64,000 bases of DNA. It comes from Planctomycetota bacterium. Its GTDB lineage: Bacteria > Planctomycetota > J058 > JAJDCQ01. The DNA lies in assembly GCA_029260755.1 (NCBI GenBank), contig JAJDCQ010000065.1:118204-182203 (forward strand), read 5' to 3'. A program made the translations under genes and the position numbers. Positions 25,901 to 34,268 of the stretch are shown here, in pieces (the stretch's first letter is position 1; each line of letters begins with the position of its first letter). The notes under the pieces were generated by a model that worked only from the letters and a program-made list of their open reading frames with translations, had not been told where the DNA came from and searched no databases.

Positions 25901-28900
25901 TCGATCCCGAGGTCCGCGTCGAGCTCCATCCCCATCTCGAGCATCTCGGTCGGGTAGCCGGTCTTCTCGGCGACGACGTCGAGGAGGGCCGCCTCGGCCT
26001 CGCCGGCAGCCGGTCCGGTCGCGGGGGTCGCCACGGTCGCCGTCGACGTCGCGGTCGCCGCGGTCGCCGCGGTCGCGGGGGCGAGGAAGCCGACGACGTC
26101 GGCGAGCGTCCGGAGCGTGCCGAGGTGGTCCGAGGTCACCTCGGGCGCGTCGGGCAGCCGCTCCTTCAGCGCCGAGAGGATCTCGACCCGCTTGATCGAG
26201 TCGATCCCGAGGTCCGCGTCGAGCTCCATCCCCATCTCGAGCATCTCGGTCGGGTAGCCGGTCTTCTCGGCGACGACGTCGAGGAGGGTCGACTCGGCGA
26301 GCGAGGTCGCGGGGGCCGTCGTGGGCGCCGGGGCCGGGGCCGTCGGCGCAGGCGCGACGGATGCCGGCCGGGCGGCCTCGGGCACGGGCACGGGCGCGGG
26401 CGCGGGCGCGCTCGGGGTCGGGGTCGGGGCGCTGAGCTGTGGGGCGGGGGCGCTCGGCGCGAGCGGAGCCGTGGCGACGGCTCCGTGGAGGAGGTTCTGC
26501 TGGTTGGCGAAGAGCGACTGGAAGGTCTGCTGCGTCGCCTCCTGCCCGGCGAGGAACTGCTGGTGCAGGTTCGCGGTCTGCTCGGCGAAGCGCTGGAGCG
26601 CCACCATGTTCTCCTGCGTGATGCGGAGCGCCTCGAGCATCGTCGACGAGGTCGCCGCCGCCGGCGGCGGCGCGCTCATCGCGCGCATCGGCGTGACCGC
26701 AGTCGGCGCGGTCGCGGTCACGACCGCCGGCGCCGGCTTCGGCGTCGCGTGACCGTTGCCGCCGCGCTTCGCGTAGGCGGGCGTCGGCGTGGCGGGCGCG
26801 ACCGACGGCTCGGGGCTCAGGGTGGGGATGCTCGCGCGGGGGCGCGCGGGCTTCGGCTCGGTCGGCTGCACGTGGTTCGCTCCGCAGATCGGGATGGTGT
26901 GTCGTCTCTTGGCGGTGAGGACGGCCGGGTCGGCGATCCCCTCGTTCCAGCGGTCGAGGGCGACCGGGTGTCCGGCCACGGCGATCGTCGCCACGGCCCG
27001 GGCGAGGTCGACCACGCCGCGTCGCCGACCGGTGCTCGCCTCGATGGCGACCGCGAGGTGATTCCGGTCGCCGAGGATCGCGTCGACGAGGCCGCACAGC
27101 CGCGCGCCGGGGCCGACCTCGACGAAGGTCCGGATCCCCTCGGCGTGGAGCGCCTCGATCTCGTCGACGAACAGGACGGGGCTGACGAGCTGATCGGCGA
27201 GCAGATCGCGGACCGCCTCGTCGCCGTCGGGGTAGGGGGCGGCGGTCGCGTTCGCGAACACCGGAACCCGACCCGGCGTGAAGGTGACCTCGCCGAGCGC
27301 CGCCCGGAACGGGTGGCGCGCGCGCGCGACGAGCGGGCTGTGGAAGGCCGCCGCCACGGGGAGCCGGCGGTTCCGCATGCCGCTGGCGTCGAACAGCGCG
27401 ACGGCGCGCTCGATCTCGCCGGTCGCGCCGGAGAGGACGACCTGCTCGGGCGCATTCCGGTTCGCGAGGACGAGGTCGAGGCGCTCGTCCGCGACGAGGC
27501 GCTCGACGTCGGCCAGCGGCGCCATCACCGCGAGCATCGTCCCGGCATCGTCGCCGGCCTGCGCGGCCATGCGACGGCCTCGCTCGCCCGAGAGCCCGTG
27601 AAGGGCGTCCTCGTCGATCCGGCCGGCGGCGGCGAGCGCGACGAGCTCGCCGTAGCTGTGACCGCACGTCGCATCCGGCGCCACGCCGAGGTGCTCGAGC
27701 ACCCGCGCCGCGCCGAGGCTCACCGCGCCGAGCGCCGGCTGGGCGACGTCGGTCGCGCGCACGGCCGCCTCGGCCGCCGCGGTGGCGGCGTCATCGAAGC
27801 TCGGCTGCGGGAAGACGAAGTCGGAGAGGCGGCCGCGGCCGGTCTCGGCGAACGCCCGGTCCGCCGCCTCGAGCGACGCCCGCGCCTGCGGGAAGCGGCA
27901 GACGAGGTCACGGAGCATGCCGGCGCGCTGGCTCCCCTGCCCCGGGAAGCAGAACGCCAGGCCGCCGGTCCGCGCCCCGACGCCGACGCTCGCGCCGTCG
28001 GGCGTCGTCGTGATGCGGACGCCTTCATCGGCGCCCGGCATCGCGTCGCCGGCTGCCTCGAGCAGCGTCCGGAGGGCCGCGAGGGTGCGCGGAAGGTCGA
28101 CTCGATCGCGCTCGATCACGGCGACGGCCCGCCAGGGCAGCGCCGCGTCGAAGCGCTCGCGGCTCTCCGCGGCCCGGGCGGCGAGCCGCGCCCACGCGCC
28201 CGTCGCGGCCTGGGCGTCCTCGGTCGGCCAGTCGGCGACGTCGGCGAGGAGCGCATCGCGCTCGTCGGCGCAGAAGGCGAGCAGCTCGACGTCGCCGTCC
28301 CAGAAGACCGGCGACGGGGTCGGCGCGTGCTCCTCGAGCACCGCGTGGAAGTTGCTCCCGCCGAAGCCGAAGCTGCTGACCGCGGCGCGCCGGGGGTGGT
28401 CGCCCGCCGGGGCGAGCCAGGGGCGAGCGGTCGTGTTCACGTACAGGGGCGAGTCGGCCGCGGCGAGCGGCTCGACCGGCTTCTCGACCCGGATCGTCGG
28501 CGGGAGGACGCGGTGGTGCAGGGCCAGGGCCGCCTTGATGATGCCGGCGGCGCCCGCGGCCGCCTTGGTGTGGCCGATCTGACTCTTCACGCTCCCGACG
28601 GCGCACCAGGTGCCCTCGGCCTTCGCCTCGCGGTAGACGGTGCTCAGCCCGGTCGCCTCGACGGCGTCGCCGACCCTGGTGCCGGTGCCGTGCGCCTCGA
28701 CGAGCTCGATCGTGTCGGCCGTCACCCCGGCGATCTCGTAGGCGCTCCGGATCGCGCGCGCCTGCCCGGCCGGGCTCGGCGCGTAGACCGCCTGCCCCTT
28801 GCCGTCGCTGCTGCTGCCCATCCCCTTGAGGACCGCGTAGACGCGGTCGCCGTCCCGCTCGGCGTCGGCGAGGCGCTTGAGGACGAGGATCCCGACGCCC

Positions 28901-29730
28901 TCCCCGAGGATCGTGCCGTCGCCGGCCGCATCGAACGGCTTCGCCGCGCCGGTCGGGCTGAGCGCCGGAGTTTTGCTGAAGCACATGTACATGAAGATGT
29001 CGTTGAACGTGTCGATCCCGCCGGTGACGGCGAGGTCGGCCCGACCGGTCTCGAGCTCCATCGCCGCGAGGTGGATCGCCGAGAGCGAGCTCGCGCACGC
29101 CGCATCGACGACGCAGTTCGTCCGTCCCGTGTCGAGACGGTTCGCGATCCGGCCCGCGACGACGTTGCCGAGCAGCCCGGGGAACGACGCCTCCTGCCAG
29201 CCGACGTAGCTCGCGCTCATCCGCTCGAGGGCGTCCTCGGCCAGGTCGTCGGGGACGCCCGCGTCGCGGAGCGCGCGCCGCCAGAGCGGGTGCCCGAGCC
29301 GGGCGCCGAGCGGGATGACGAGCTCGAGCGCGCCGGTGACGCCGAGGACGACGCTCGTCTTGCTGTGGTCGTGCCCCTCGGCGAGCCCCGCGTCACGAAG
29401 CGCGCGCTCGGCGCAGACGAGGCCGAGGAGCTGGCTCGTGTCGGTCGCCTCGATCGCGTTCGGGACGATGCCCCACGCGAGCGGATCGAAGTCGACCGGG
29501 TCGAGGAACCCGCCGCGCCGCGCGTAGGTGTGGTCGGGGCGCTTGGGGTCGACGTCGAAGTAGTCCTCGGGGCGCCAGTGCGACGCCGGGACCTCGGTGA
29601 TCGCGTCGCGACCCTCGAGGATGTTCGACCAGTAGGCGCCGAGCCCGTCGGCCCTCGGGAAGAGGGCGCCGAGGCCGACGATCGCGAGGTCTCTACGAGG
29701 CGCGAACGCGCCCGAGGCGGAGGAGGACAT
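22963..29730 (-). CDS. PfaA-like multidomain PUFA synthase subunit (KS-AT-ACP3-KR-DH)
   Basis: A protein of 2255 aa. Order: KS (about 1-470; Cys212 in VVDAACASS, EAHGTGT, SQIGHTKAA); acyltransferase (about 575-900; GHSYGE with Ser692, AAFHSP), probably loading malonyl; an Ala/Pro-rich stretch with a Gln-rich coiled segment (about 1030-1090); three ACPs with phosphopantetheine sites Ser1178, Ser1278 and Ser1376; ketoreductase (about 1430-1900; VVSGGARGV, SSVTGRYG, Tyr1860 in VDYAAAN); and a PKS-type dehydratase (about 1950-2220; His1987 in HVLDGRAVLP, Asp in DPLALDVAF). This is the order of PfaA/Pfa2. Known role: iterative elongation with full reduction or with retained double bonds. It relies on the neighbouring PfaD for enoyl reduction. 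No phosphopantetheinyl transferase is encoded in the window, so activation must come from elsewhere. Confidence 0.93.
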   Translation of the reverse strand: MSSSASGAFAPRRDLAIVGLGALFPRADGLGAYWSNILEGRDAITEVPASHWRPEDYFDVDPKRPDHTYARRGGFLDPVDFDPLAWGIVPNAIEATDTSQLLGLVCAERALRDAGLAEGHDHSKTSVVLGVTGALELVIPLGARLGHPLWRRALRDAGVPDDLAEDALERMSASYVGWQEASFPGLLGNVVAGRIANRLDTGRTNCVVDAACASSLSAIHLAAMELETGRADLAVTGGIDTFNDIFMYMCFSKTPALSPTGAAKPFDAAGDGTILGEGVGILVLKRLADAERDGDRVYAVLKGMGSSSDGKGQAVYAPSPAGQARAIRSAYEIAGVTADTIELVEAHGTGTRVGDAVEATGLSTVYREAKAEGTWCAVGSVKSQIGHTKAAAGAAGIIKAALALHHRVLPPTIRVEKPVEPLAAADSPLYVNTTARPWLAPAGDHPRRAAVSSFGFGGSNFHAVLEEHAPTPSPVFWDGDVELLAFCADERDALLADVADWPTEDAQAATGAWARLAARAAESRERFDAALPWRAVAVIERDRVDLPRTLAALRTLLEAAGDAMPGADEGVRITTTPDGASVGVGARTGGLAFCFPGQGSQRAGMLRDLVCRFPQARASLEAADRAFAETGRGRLSDFVFPQPSFDDAATAAAEAAVRATDVAQPALGAVSLGAARVLEHLGVAPDATCGHSYGELVALAAAGRIDEDALHGLSGERGRRMAAQAGDDAGTMLAVMAPLADVERLVADERLDLVLANRNAPEQVVLSGATGEIERAVALFDASGMRNRRLPVAAAFHSPLVARARHPFRAALGEVTFTPGRVPVFANATAAPYPDGDEAVRDLLADQLVSPVLFVDEIEALHAEGIRTFVEVGPGARLCGLVDAILGDRNHLAVAIEASTGRRRGVVDLARAVATIAVAGHPVALDRWNEGIADPAVLTAKRRHTIPICGANHVQPTEPKPARPRASIPTLSPEPSVAPATPTPAYAKRGGNGHATPKPAPAVVTATAPTAVTPMRAMSAPPPAAATSSTMLEALRITQENMVALQRFAEQTANLHQQFLAGQEATQQTFQSLFANQQNLLHGAVATAPLAPSAPAPQLSAPTPTPSAPAPAPVPVPEAARPASVAPAPTAPAPAPTTAPATSLAESTLLDVVAEKTGYPTEMLEMGMELDADLGIDSIKRVEILSALKERLPDAPEVTSDHLGTLRTLADVVGFLAPATAATAATATSTATVATPATGPAAGEAEAALLDVVAEKTGYPTEMLEMGMELDADLGIDSIKRVEILSALKERLPEAPEVTSDHLGTLRTLADVIGFLTAASPSSTASTSAAASTATTGPATEEAEAALLAVISEKTGYPAEMLELGMELDADLGIDSIKRVEILSALKERLPHAPEVTSDHLGTLRTLADVIGFLAPASLTAPAPTAPAPTAAAPTAAAASMTTPLARTTVPATTIERRIVCRIDLDELGPRKPIALAKGGAVAIAGASTGPLADRLEAALRDAGLTPSRLAGPTSAIPERLAGLLLLAPEHPDAAFVRDAFLILQAAAPSLQRAREHDGAAVVVTVARLDGAFGLDPDGVASLDPVGGALAGFAKTVRHEWPGVLSKAIDLAPGHDDAAAAKAVVEELGIEGPVEVGIGPRGRSAVATETRPIADRRTRLALGEGDVVVVSGGARGVTAACARAIARAYRPTLLLLGRSPAPEPEPAWLAPLSSEAEIKRGLMESFAAAGNARPSPKLIGEEFGRIAAAREIRAAIASIEAEGARVLYRSVDVRDAAAVASVIDAVRLEDGPIRGVVHGAGVLADRLITEKTPEELDRVYGTKIEGLDALLAATASDELRFTALFSSVTGRYGRRGQVDYAAANQVLDKAARREAANDARGRVVSIAWGPWDGGMVTPALARVFADEGVGLLDLDGGAEHLVAELEADDGAVEVVVTASIRTPAGDGAATDGSPTVTASETPEEEATLTRAFTTTVDPAAYPFLRSHVLDGRAVLPMAMMVEWLAHGAIHGNPGLAFHGFDELRVLKGVTIEAGAPREVRVLVGRGVREGELFRVPTELRSDGGVEGGREIVHARAEILLGKFSTPELAPGERDLELPAWTSDEALYDRILFHGPDLRGIEEVIGCGEEGIVALSRPAPAPSAWIDQPVRSRWLADPLALDVAFQLAIVWSQTQRDAASLPVYAGRYRQHRRSWPTEGTRIVVRVTESAEHRARARILFLDRDGEPVATLDDYECVIDASLQGAFGRNRLEGVAS
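25488..26300 (-). repeat. three tandem acyl carrier protein domains in the PfaA-like gene
   Basis: Three nearly identical units, spaced 100 and 98 codons apart, each containing GIDSIKRVEILSALKERLP around the phosphopantetheine Ser. The DNA of the three cores is almost the same over more than 150 bp, which points to recent duplication or gene conversion. The linkers between them are Ala/Thr-rich and differ. Tandem identical ACPs are a hallmark of PUFA synthases, where their number affects yield. Confidence 0.9.
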
Positions 29731-29819
29731 GGAGGATTCCTTGCGGTGTGGCTCGATACGAGAGGGTTGTGCTCGGGTCTACGTCGAACGGCGGCGGGGC
29801 CAGCGTGTCACGGTTGGGG

Positions 29820-31529
29820 CTACGATGCGGCGAGCTGCCCCTCGAGGACGTCGCGCGGCACCGGCGCGACGGTCACGGCGGCGGCCGGAAGGGCGACGCC
29901 CTGACTGCGAAGCGCCTGGGCGCGCGAGAGGATCGCGGCGCCCCGGAGCAGGTTCAGGCCGAGGGTCACGACGCGGCGGCTCGCGGGCGGCTCCAGGAAG
30001 CTGCCGGCGACCCACTCGTTGAACGCGCCCATCGACGGGCCGCACCAGACCTGGTAGTCGACCCTGCGGTCGGCCTCGCCGGTGTTGGCCCAGCGGCTCG
30101 CCTTCCCGAGATACCAGCGGAAGACGAGCGCCATCTTGTGCTTCGCGTCGCGCTCGGCGCGCTCGACCTGGCGCGGGTCGCGCTCGACGAAGAACGCGCG
30201 CGTCTGCGCCCAGATCTCCTCGAGCGGCGCTCGGAAGAGCTGCTTCTCGAGCTGGCCGCGGACGGGGGCGGGGATCGCGTCGAAGCTCTCGTGGGCCCGG
30301 TAGACCTCGTAGAGCTTCTCGGCGCGCATCGCGAACATCGTCCCGCGCTTGAGCACCTGGACCTTGACGCCCATCTCGAACATGTCGGCGGCGGCGGCCA
30401 TGGCGACGTCGGCCTGGCCGGCCTCGGCGAGCATCTGGCGGACGGCGTCGGAGGTGCCCGCCTCGACGCAGCTCTGGTTGATCGAGCCGGTCACCACGTA
30501 GGCGGCGCCCATCGCGAACGCGGCCGCCGCGGAGGCCGGCGTCGCGATTCCGCCGGCCGCGCCGACGCGCGGCGGCTCGGCCCAGCCGTGCTCGAGGGCG
30601 AGGCGGTCGCGGAGCGCGATCATCGTCGGAATCAGCGCGAGAGCAGGCCGGTTGTCGGTGTGGCCGCCCGAGTCGGCCTCGGCCGTGATGTCGGTCGCCA
30701 TCGGGATCTGGGCGGCGAGGGCGGCCTGCTCGTCGGTGAGGTCGCCGCGCGCGACGAGCTGTCCGAGGAGGTCGGCCGGCGGCGGCGCGAGGAACTTGCT
30801 CGCCACCTCGACCCGGCTGACCTTGGCGATCACCGAGTTCGGCGCGACGATCGCGCCGTCGGGCGCCCGGTGGATGCCGGCGGTCCGGTAGCGCACGACC
30901 GGAAGGGTCAGGCCGAGGTATGCCGACGCGCTGACGAGCCGAACGGAACGACGGAGGTAGAGATCGACGATCGCCTCCTCGAGGTCCGGCTCGCTCGGGC
31001 TGTGGATCAGGTTGACGGCGAACGGCCGATCGCCGCACTCGGCCTGGAGCCGATCGATCGACAGCTCGACGACGGCCGGGGCGAGGCCGGCCGAGCCGAA
31101 CGCGGCGAGGAGACCGGCCTTGGCCATCGCGACGACGAGCTCGACGCTCGCGATCCCGTTCGCCATCGCGCCGGCCATGTAGGCGTAGCGCACGCCGTGG
31201 TCGCGGAGGAACGCCGGGTCGCCGAGGTTCTCGAGACGACAGGCCGGGGCGTACCCGATCACGGGGAGCGCGTCGTCGTCGGGGCGCTCGGCCGCGCCGA
31301 GAACGAGGCGACCGCCGATCGCCACGTGGGCCGACTCGCCTCGAGCGAAGATCGCGAGCGGCTCATCGAACCGGCCGAGGGCGTCGCGAAGCGCGTCCGC
31401 GGTCGCGGGCGCGGCGGTCGCGAGATCGCCGCTCCACCACCCCGCCGCGCCGCCCGCATCGAGGGCGCGACCAATGATGATGGAATCCAATGATGAGGTT
31501 GCCGTCGCGGCAGGAACCGAGCCGTTCAC
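29820..31529 (-). CDS. pfaD: PfaD-like trans-acting enoyl reductase (FMN-dependent, nitronate-monooxygenase fold)
   Basis: A protein of 569 aa, slightly longer than most PfaD proteins (about 540). It starts at GTG 31529, with GGAGG eight bases upstream and no better in-frame start. FMN-binding TIM-barrel signatures are visible: VNLIHSPSEP, EADSGGHTDNRP, VGAAGGIATP and GAAYVVTGSINQ. These are typical of PfaD, the enoyl-ACP reductase that acts in trans on chains held by PfaA. It is the first gene of the operon, 89 bp ahead of the PfaA-like gene. This matches the pfa1-pfa2-pfa3 order known from myxobacteria rather than the pfaABCD order of marine gammaproteobacteria. Confidence 0.9.
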   Translation of the reverse strand: MNGSVPAATATSSLDSIIIGRALDAGGAAGWWSGDLATAAPATADALRDALGRFDEPLAIFARGESAHVAIGGRLVLGAAERPDDDALPVIGYAPACRLENLGDPAFLRDHGVRYAYMAGAMANGIASVELVVAMAKAGLLAAFGSAGLAPAVVELSIDRLQAECGDRPFAVNLIHSPSEPDLEEAIVDLYLRRSVRLVSASAYLGLTLPVVRYRTAGIHRAPDGAIVAPNSVIAKVSRVEVASKFLAPPPADLLGQLVARGDLTDEQAALAAQIPMATDITAEADSGGHTDNRPALALIPTMIALRDRLALEHGWAEPPRVGAAGGIATPASAAAAFAMGAAYVVTGSINQSCVEAGTSDAVRQMLAEAGQADVAMAAAADMFEMGVKVQVLKRGTMFAMRAEKLYEVYRAHESFDAIPAPVRGQLEKQLFRAPLEEIWAQTRAFFVERDPRQVERAERDAKHKMALVFRWYLGKASRWANTGEADRRVDYQVWCGPSMGAFNEWVAGSFLEPPASRRVVTLGLNLLRGAAILSRAQALRSQGVALPAAAVTVAPVPRDVLEGQLAAS

Positions 31530-31830
31530 GCGTGAAGCCTCCAGCGCGTGACCCTACGCGCGCCGACGGGGTGCCTCGCCCCGCCTCGCGGAGCAGGGCG
31601 TACCGCACCGCCCCCGGGCGGCGCAAAAGCGCGGGATTCTAACAGGATCCGCGAGTCGCCGCGACCCATCACTGAAACGAGGGTCGCGATGCGGAACCGT
31701 CTTCGGAGAGGCGGGTTGCGCGCCCCCATCGGGCCGCCCCCTAGAGACGGATCCGAGGATCGACGACTCGAGGCAAGGCCATGTTGGCTAATAGGTTACA
31801 GCCGCACCGCCGGCAACCACGGACGATCGG
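31530..31830. other. intergenic region upstream of the PUFA/olefin operon
   Basis: About 300 bp without a convincing gene, between pfaD and the 3' end of the LysM hydrolase gene. It must hold the promoter of the pfa-ole operon. On the minus strand a TAGAAT hexamer (31641-31636) could be a -10 element, giving a leader of about 100 nt, but no good -35 stands in front of it. A small AT-richer patch at 31784-31803 holds TTGGCTAATAGG. I see no tRNA or clear RNA motif. Confidence 0.4.
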
Positions 31831-32784
31831 TCAGTCGTCGGAGCCGGCCAGGGCGCCGCGGAACCCGAGCGCGGGGGACGCCGCGGCCCGGCGGCGCAGC
31901 TCGGCGAGGGTGAAGACGACATCCGCCCGCGGACGGCTGTCGGAGTGGCGGAAGAAGTCGTGGGCGGTCATGACCGACGAGTCGATCCGCTTGATGTAGA
32001 CGAGCCGACGAGACCAGCGCGGCCGGACGAGGAACGGGTTGAAGTAGTGGGTCGCGCCCTCGGTCGGATCGTAGCCGGCGACGGCCGCGCGGGCGGCGTC
32101 CCAGGCCCACTGAGGGATCGTTCCCCAGTAGAGGCGATTGCGGTTCTCGCGGTTGTAGGCGCTGAACTGCTGAGGCTGGAACACGACGCCGGAGATCGAG
32201 CTCGGGAATCGCCGATCGGCGACGCGGTTCAGGACGACCGCGGCGATCGCCGCCTGCCCGGCGAACGAGCCGCGCGCGCTCGCCTCGCCCTTGGTGATCC
32301 GCGCGAGGATCTCGAGGTCGCGCGCGCTGACGCGACCGGTGACGCTCGGGATCGCGGGGCCCGACGGCGGGCTGCTCGCGCCATCGGGGATGACGATCTC
32401 CTGCCCGGGATGGATGAGGCTGCCTCGGATGCCGTTCGCAGCGCGGATCGCCGAGACGGTCGTCCCGAAGCGCGTCGCGATCCGCGAGAGGCTGTCGCCT
32501 CGGCGGACGACGTGGACGGTCGGCACCGTCGAGGTGCTCCCGCCGGAGGCCGCATCATCATCGATCGGGATGTCGAGCGTCTGCCCGACGATGATCAGGT
32601 CGCCGCGGATCCGATTGGCGCGGCGGATCGCGTCGACGGACGTTCCGAAGCGGGAGGCGAGCCTGGAGAGGGTGTCTCCTCGTCGCACGACGTAGTCGAC
32701 CGCGCTCGCATGGCGCGGCGCGGCAAACGTCGAGACCAGGATCACCGCCGCCAACGCTGCGGCCGTCGAGATCGACTTTCTCAC
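31831..32784 (-). CDS. secreted LysM cell-wall hydrolase (SleB/CwlJ-type Hydrolase_2 domain)
   Basis: A protein of 317 aa starting with GTG 32784 behind GGGAGG. A signal peptide (about 1-28, ending HASA) is followed by two LysM domains: about 29-75 (YVVRRGDTLSRLASRFG...) and about 88-135 (HVVRRGDSLSRIATRFG...), which bind peptidoglycan or chitin-like glycans. The C-terminal part, about 150-270, has the Hydrolase_2 pattern: ILARITKGEASARG with the likely catalytic Glu, AAIAAVVLNRV, FQPQQFSAYN and GATHYFNP. Such enzymes cleave peptidoglycan, as the spore-cortex lytic SleB family does, but occur widely in non-sporeformers. It acts in the periplasm or at the cell surface. It looks monocistronic, as the next upstream gene is about 175 bp away. 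Confidence 0.88.
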   Translation of the reverse strand: MRKSISTAAALAAVILVSTFAAPRHASAVDYVVRRGDTLSRLASRFGTSVDAIRRANRIRGDLIIVGQTLDIPIDDDAASGGSTSTVPTVHVVRRGDSLSRIATRFGTTVSAIRAANGIRGSLIHPGQEIVIPDGASSPPSGPAIPSVTGRVSARDLEILARITKGEASARGSFAGQAAIAAVVLNRVADRRFPSSISGVVFQPQQFSAYNRENRNRLYWGTIPQWAWDAARAAVAGYDPTEGATHYFNPFLVRPRWSRRLVYIKRIDSSVMTAHDFFRHSDSRPRADVVFTLAELRRRAAASPALGFRGALAGSDD

Positions 32785-32960
32785 CGGGGGGCCCTCCCGT
32801 GCACTCCCTCGGAGGGACCCCTATACGAGCGCCGTGCCAAGCGGGAAATTTCTCTAAGTCGTCTCGTTCCGGGGCAAGATGGCGCAGTCGTCGCAACGAT
32901 GTCCGGAAACGGAAACGCTTGCGTTCCGGTACGGTCTCTTCGCGACGCCCGAGCGGGTCG

Positions 32961-33380
32961 TCAGTTCGAGGAGAGGATCACCTGGGTCGCGGTCGCCTTT
33001 CCGGCGCACCGCTCGTTCTGGGTGAACGTCACCTCGACCTGGCACATGCGGCGCCCGCGATGGACCACGGATCCCTCGATCGCGACCGTCCCCTCACGGA
33101 CCGGACGGAAGAACGACACCCGCAGGTCCGAGGTCGTGAACTTCTCGCCCTCGCTCATCACCGTCATCGCCGCGAGGGCGAGGGCGTGGTCGGCGACCGC
33201 CGCGAGGTAGCCGCCGAAGACCTGCCCGCCGCCGTGGAACGTGCCCGGGTCGACCTCCCAGGGGATCTCGATCCGTCCCTCCGACCAGGCCGACGGCTGC
33301 GGCAGGCCGAGGCGGGCGACGAACGGCGGCTGCTTCGCCGTCCCGGCGACGATCTCGTCGAGGAAGCTCTTCCAGTTCAA
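32961..33380 (-). CDS. PaaI-family hotdog thioesterase
   Basis: A protein of 139 aa with the single-hotdog fold of acyl-CoA thioesterases: FHGGGQVFGGYLAAVADHALALA is split here as FHGGGQVFGGYLA and ADHALALA, the loop and central helix of the PaaI family. The second half has SDLRVSFFRPVREG and CQVEVTFTQNE. It starts at a TTG that overlaps the TGA of the sulfotransferase gene (TTGA), so it is probably translated by coupling. The likely reaction is hydrolysis of aryl- or acyl-CoA in the cytoplasm. A role in editing acyl-CoA made by the nearby PUFA/OleA system is possible but only positional. Confidence 0.82.
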   Translation of the reverse strand: MNWKSFLDEIVAGTAKQPPFVARLGLPQPSAWSEGRIEIPWEVDPGTFHGGGQVFGGYLAAVADHALALAAMTVMSEGEKFTTSDLRVSFFRPVREGTVAIEGSVVHRGRRMCQVEVTFTQNERCAGKATATQVILSSN

Positions 33381-34138
33381 CCCAAGACCCCCGGCGCGGC
33401 GAGCCGCGCGTAGCCCAGTCGATCCATCGTGACGCCCGCGATCCGCTCGATCGCCTCGACCTCGCCCGGCGCGAGCGTCGCCGCGCTCCGAGCGTCGAGG
33501 TCATCGACCACGCCGGTCGTCTCGCCGTCCATCGTGTGCGACCCGACCCGAGCGACGACGGCGTCATCGAAGCGCTCCGCGAGCCCGAGGAACCCGCGGA
33601 TCTCCTCGAGCACGGCCGCCGGATCGGCGCAGAGTCGCTCGTAGCGGACGGCGAGCAGCTCCGGCCGCTCGTCGCGCACGTCGTCGAGGAGCTGGGCGTT
33701 CGCCCGGGACCAGTGGGCGGCCGCCGCCTCGAGGTCGGCGCCGATGCGCCGCCTGATCCCCTCGCAGACCGCGTGGGGCCGGCGGACGATCGAGACGAAC
33801 CGCCCGGGCCGGAAGTGGCGCCGGAGCCACGGGAGGCGGACGGTGTCGGGCGGGCTCTTCTCGACGAGGTAGCGCGCCCCGGGCTCCGCGAAGGGCGACC
33901 AGTCATCGCGGCACTCCCGGGCGACCTCGGCGTCGCGCCCGGGGTCGAGACGGTACCGCTCGAGCTCGTTCGCCCAGAGCCGTCCCTCCCCGACGAGCCA
34001 CGGGCGCCGCAGCGCACGGGTGAGGCGATGACCCTCGTCGGGCAGCCCGGCGATCTCCGGATGGGCGGCGAGCAACCGCGCGAGGAGCGTCGTCCCCGAG
34101 TTGTTGACGCCGAGCACGAAGAGCCAGGTGAAGTCCAT
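33377..34138 (-). CDS. PAPS-dependent sulfotransferase family protein
   Basis: A protein of 253 aa. The 5'-phosphosulfate loop is at the very start, LGVNNSGTTLLARLL (residues 9-23). A VEKSPPD segment follows, and the 3'-phosphate-binding strand reads RFVSIVRRPHAV, so the donor site is intact. The family transfers sulfate from PAPS to carbohydrates, lipids or tyrosines. The acceptor cannot be told from sequence. There is no signal peptide, so it is cytosolic. It overlaps the thioesterase gene by four bases and diverges from the kinase gene starting at 34269, leaving 130 bp for both promoters. Sulfated glycans and lipids are common in marine planctomycete-like bacteria. Confidence 0.85.
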   Translation of the reverse strand: MDFTWLFVLGVNNSGTTLLARLLAAHPEIAGLPDEGHRLTRALRRPWLVGEGRLWANELERYRLDPGRDAEVARECRDDWSPFAEPGARYLVEKSPPDTVRLPWLRRHFRPGRFVSIVRRPHAVCEGIRRRIGADLEAAAAHWSRANAQLLDDVRDERPELLAVRYERLCADPAAVLEEIRGFLGLAERFDDAVVARVGSHTMDGETTGVVDDLDARSAATLAPGEVEAIERIAGVTMDRLGYARLAAPGVLG

Positions 34139-34268
34139 GGGTCGACGGTACGGCCGGGCGAGGATCCCGGCAACTCACCGCGGCGTGCTCGCGCGGGCCG
34201 GTTGAGGGCCCCGCGCCATCCGGCCACGATGGCGACACGCCCCGCCCCCGAGGAGACGCAGCGATCTC

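Noticed and set aside
32785..32860. Sigma54-like TTGGCACGG element upstream of the LysM hydrolase.
   Set aside because: The -24 half looks good but the -12 half (TCGTA) lacks the needed GC at the right distance. As a sigma70 promoter the spacer to TATAGG would be only 9 bp.
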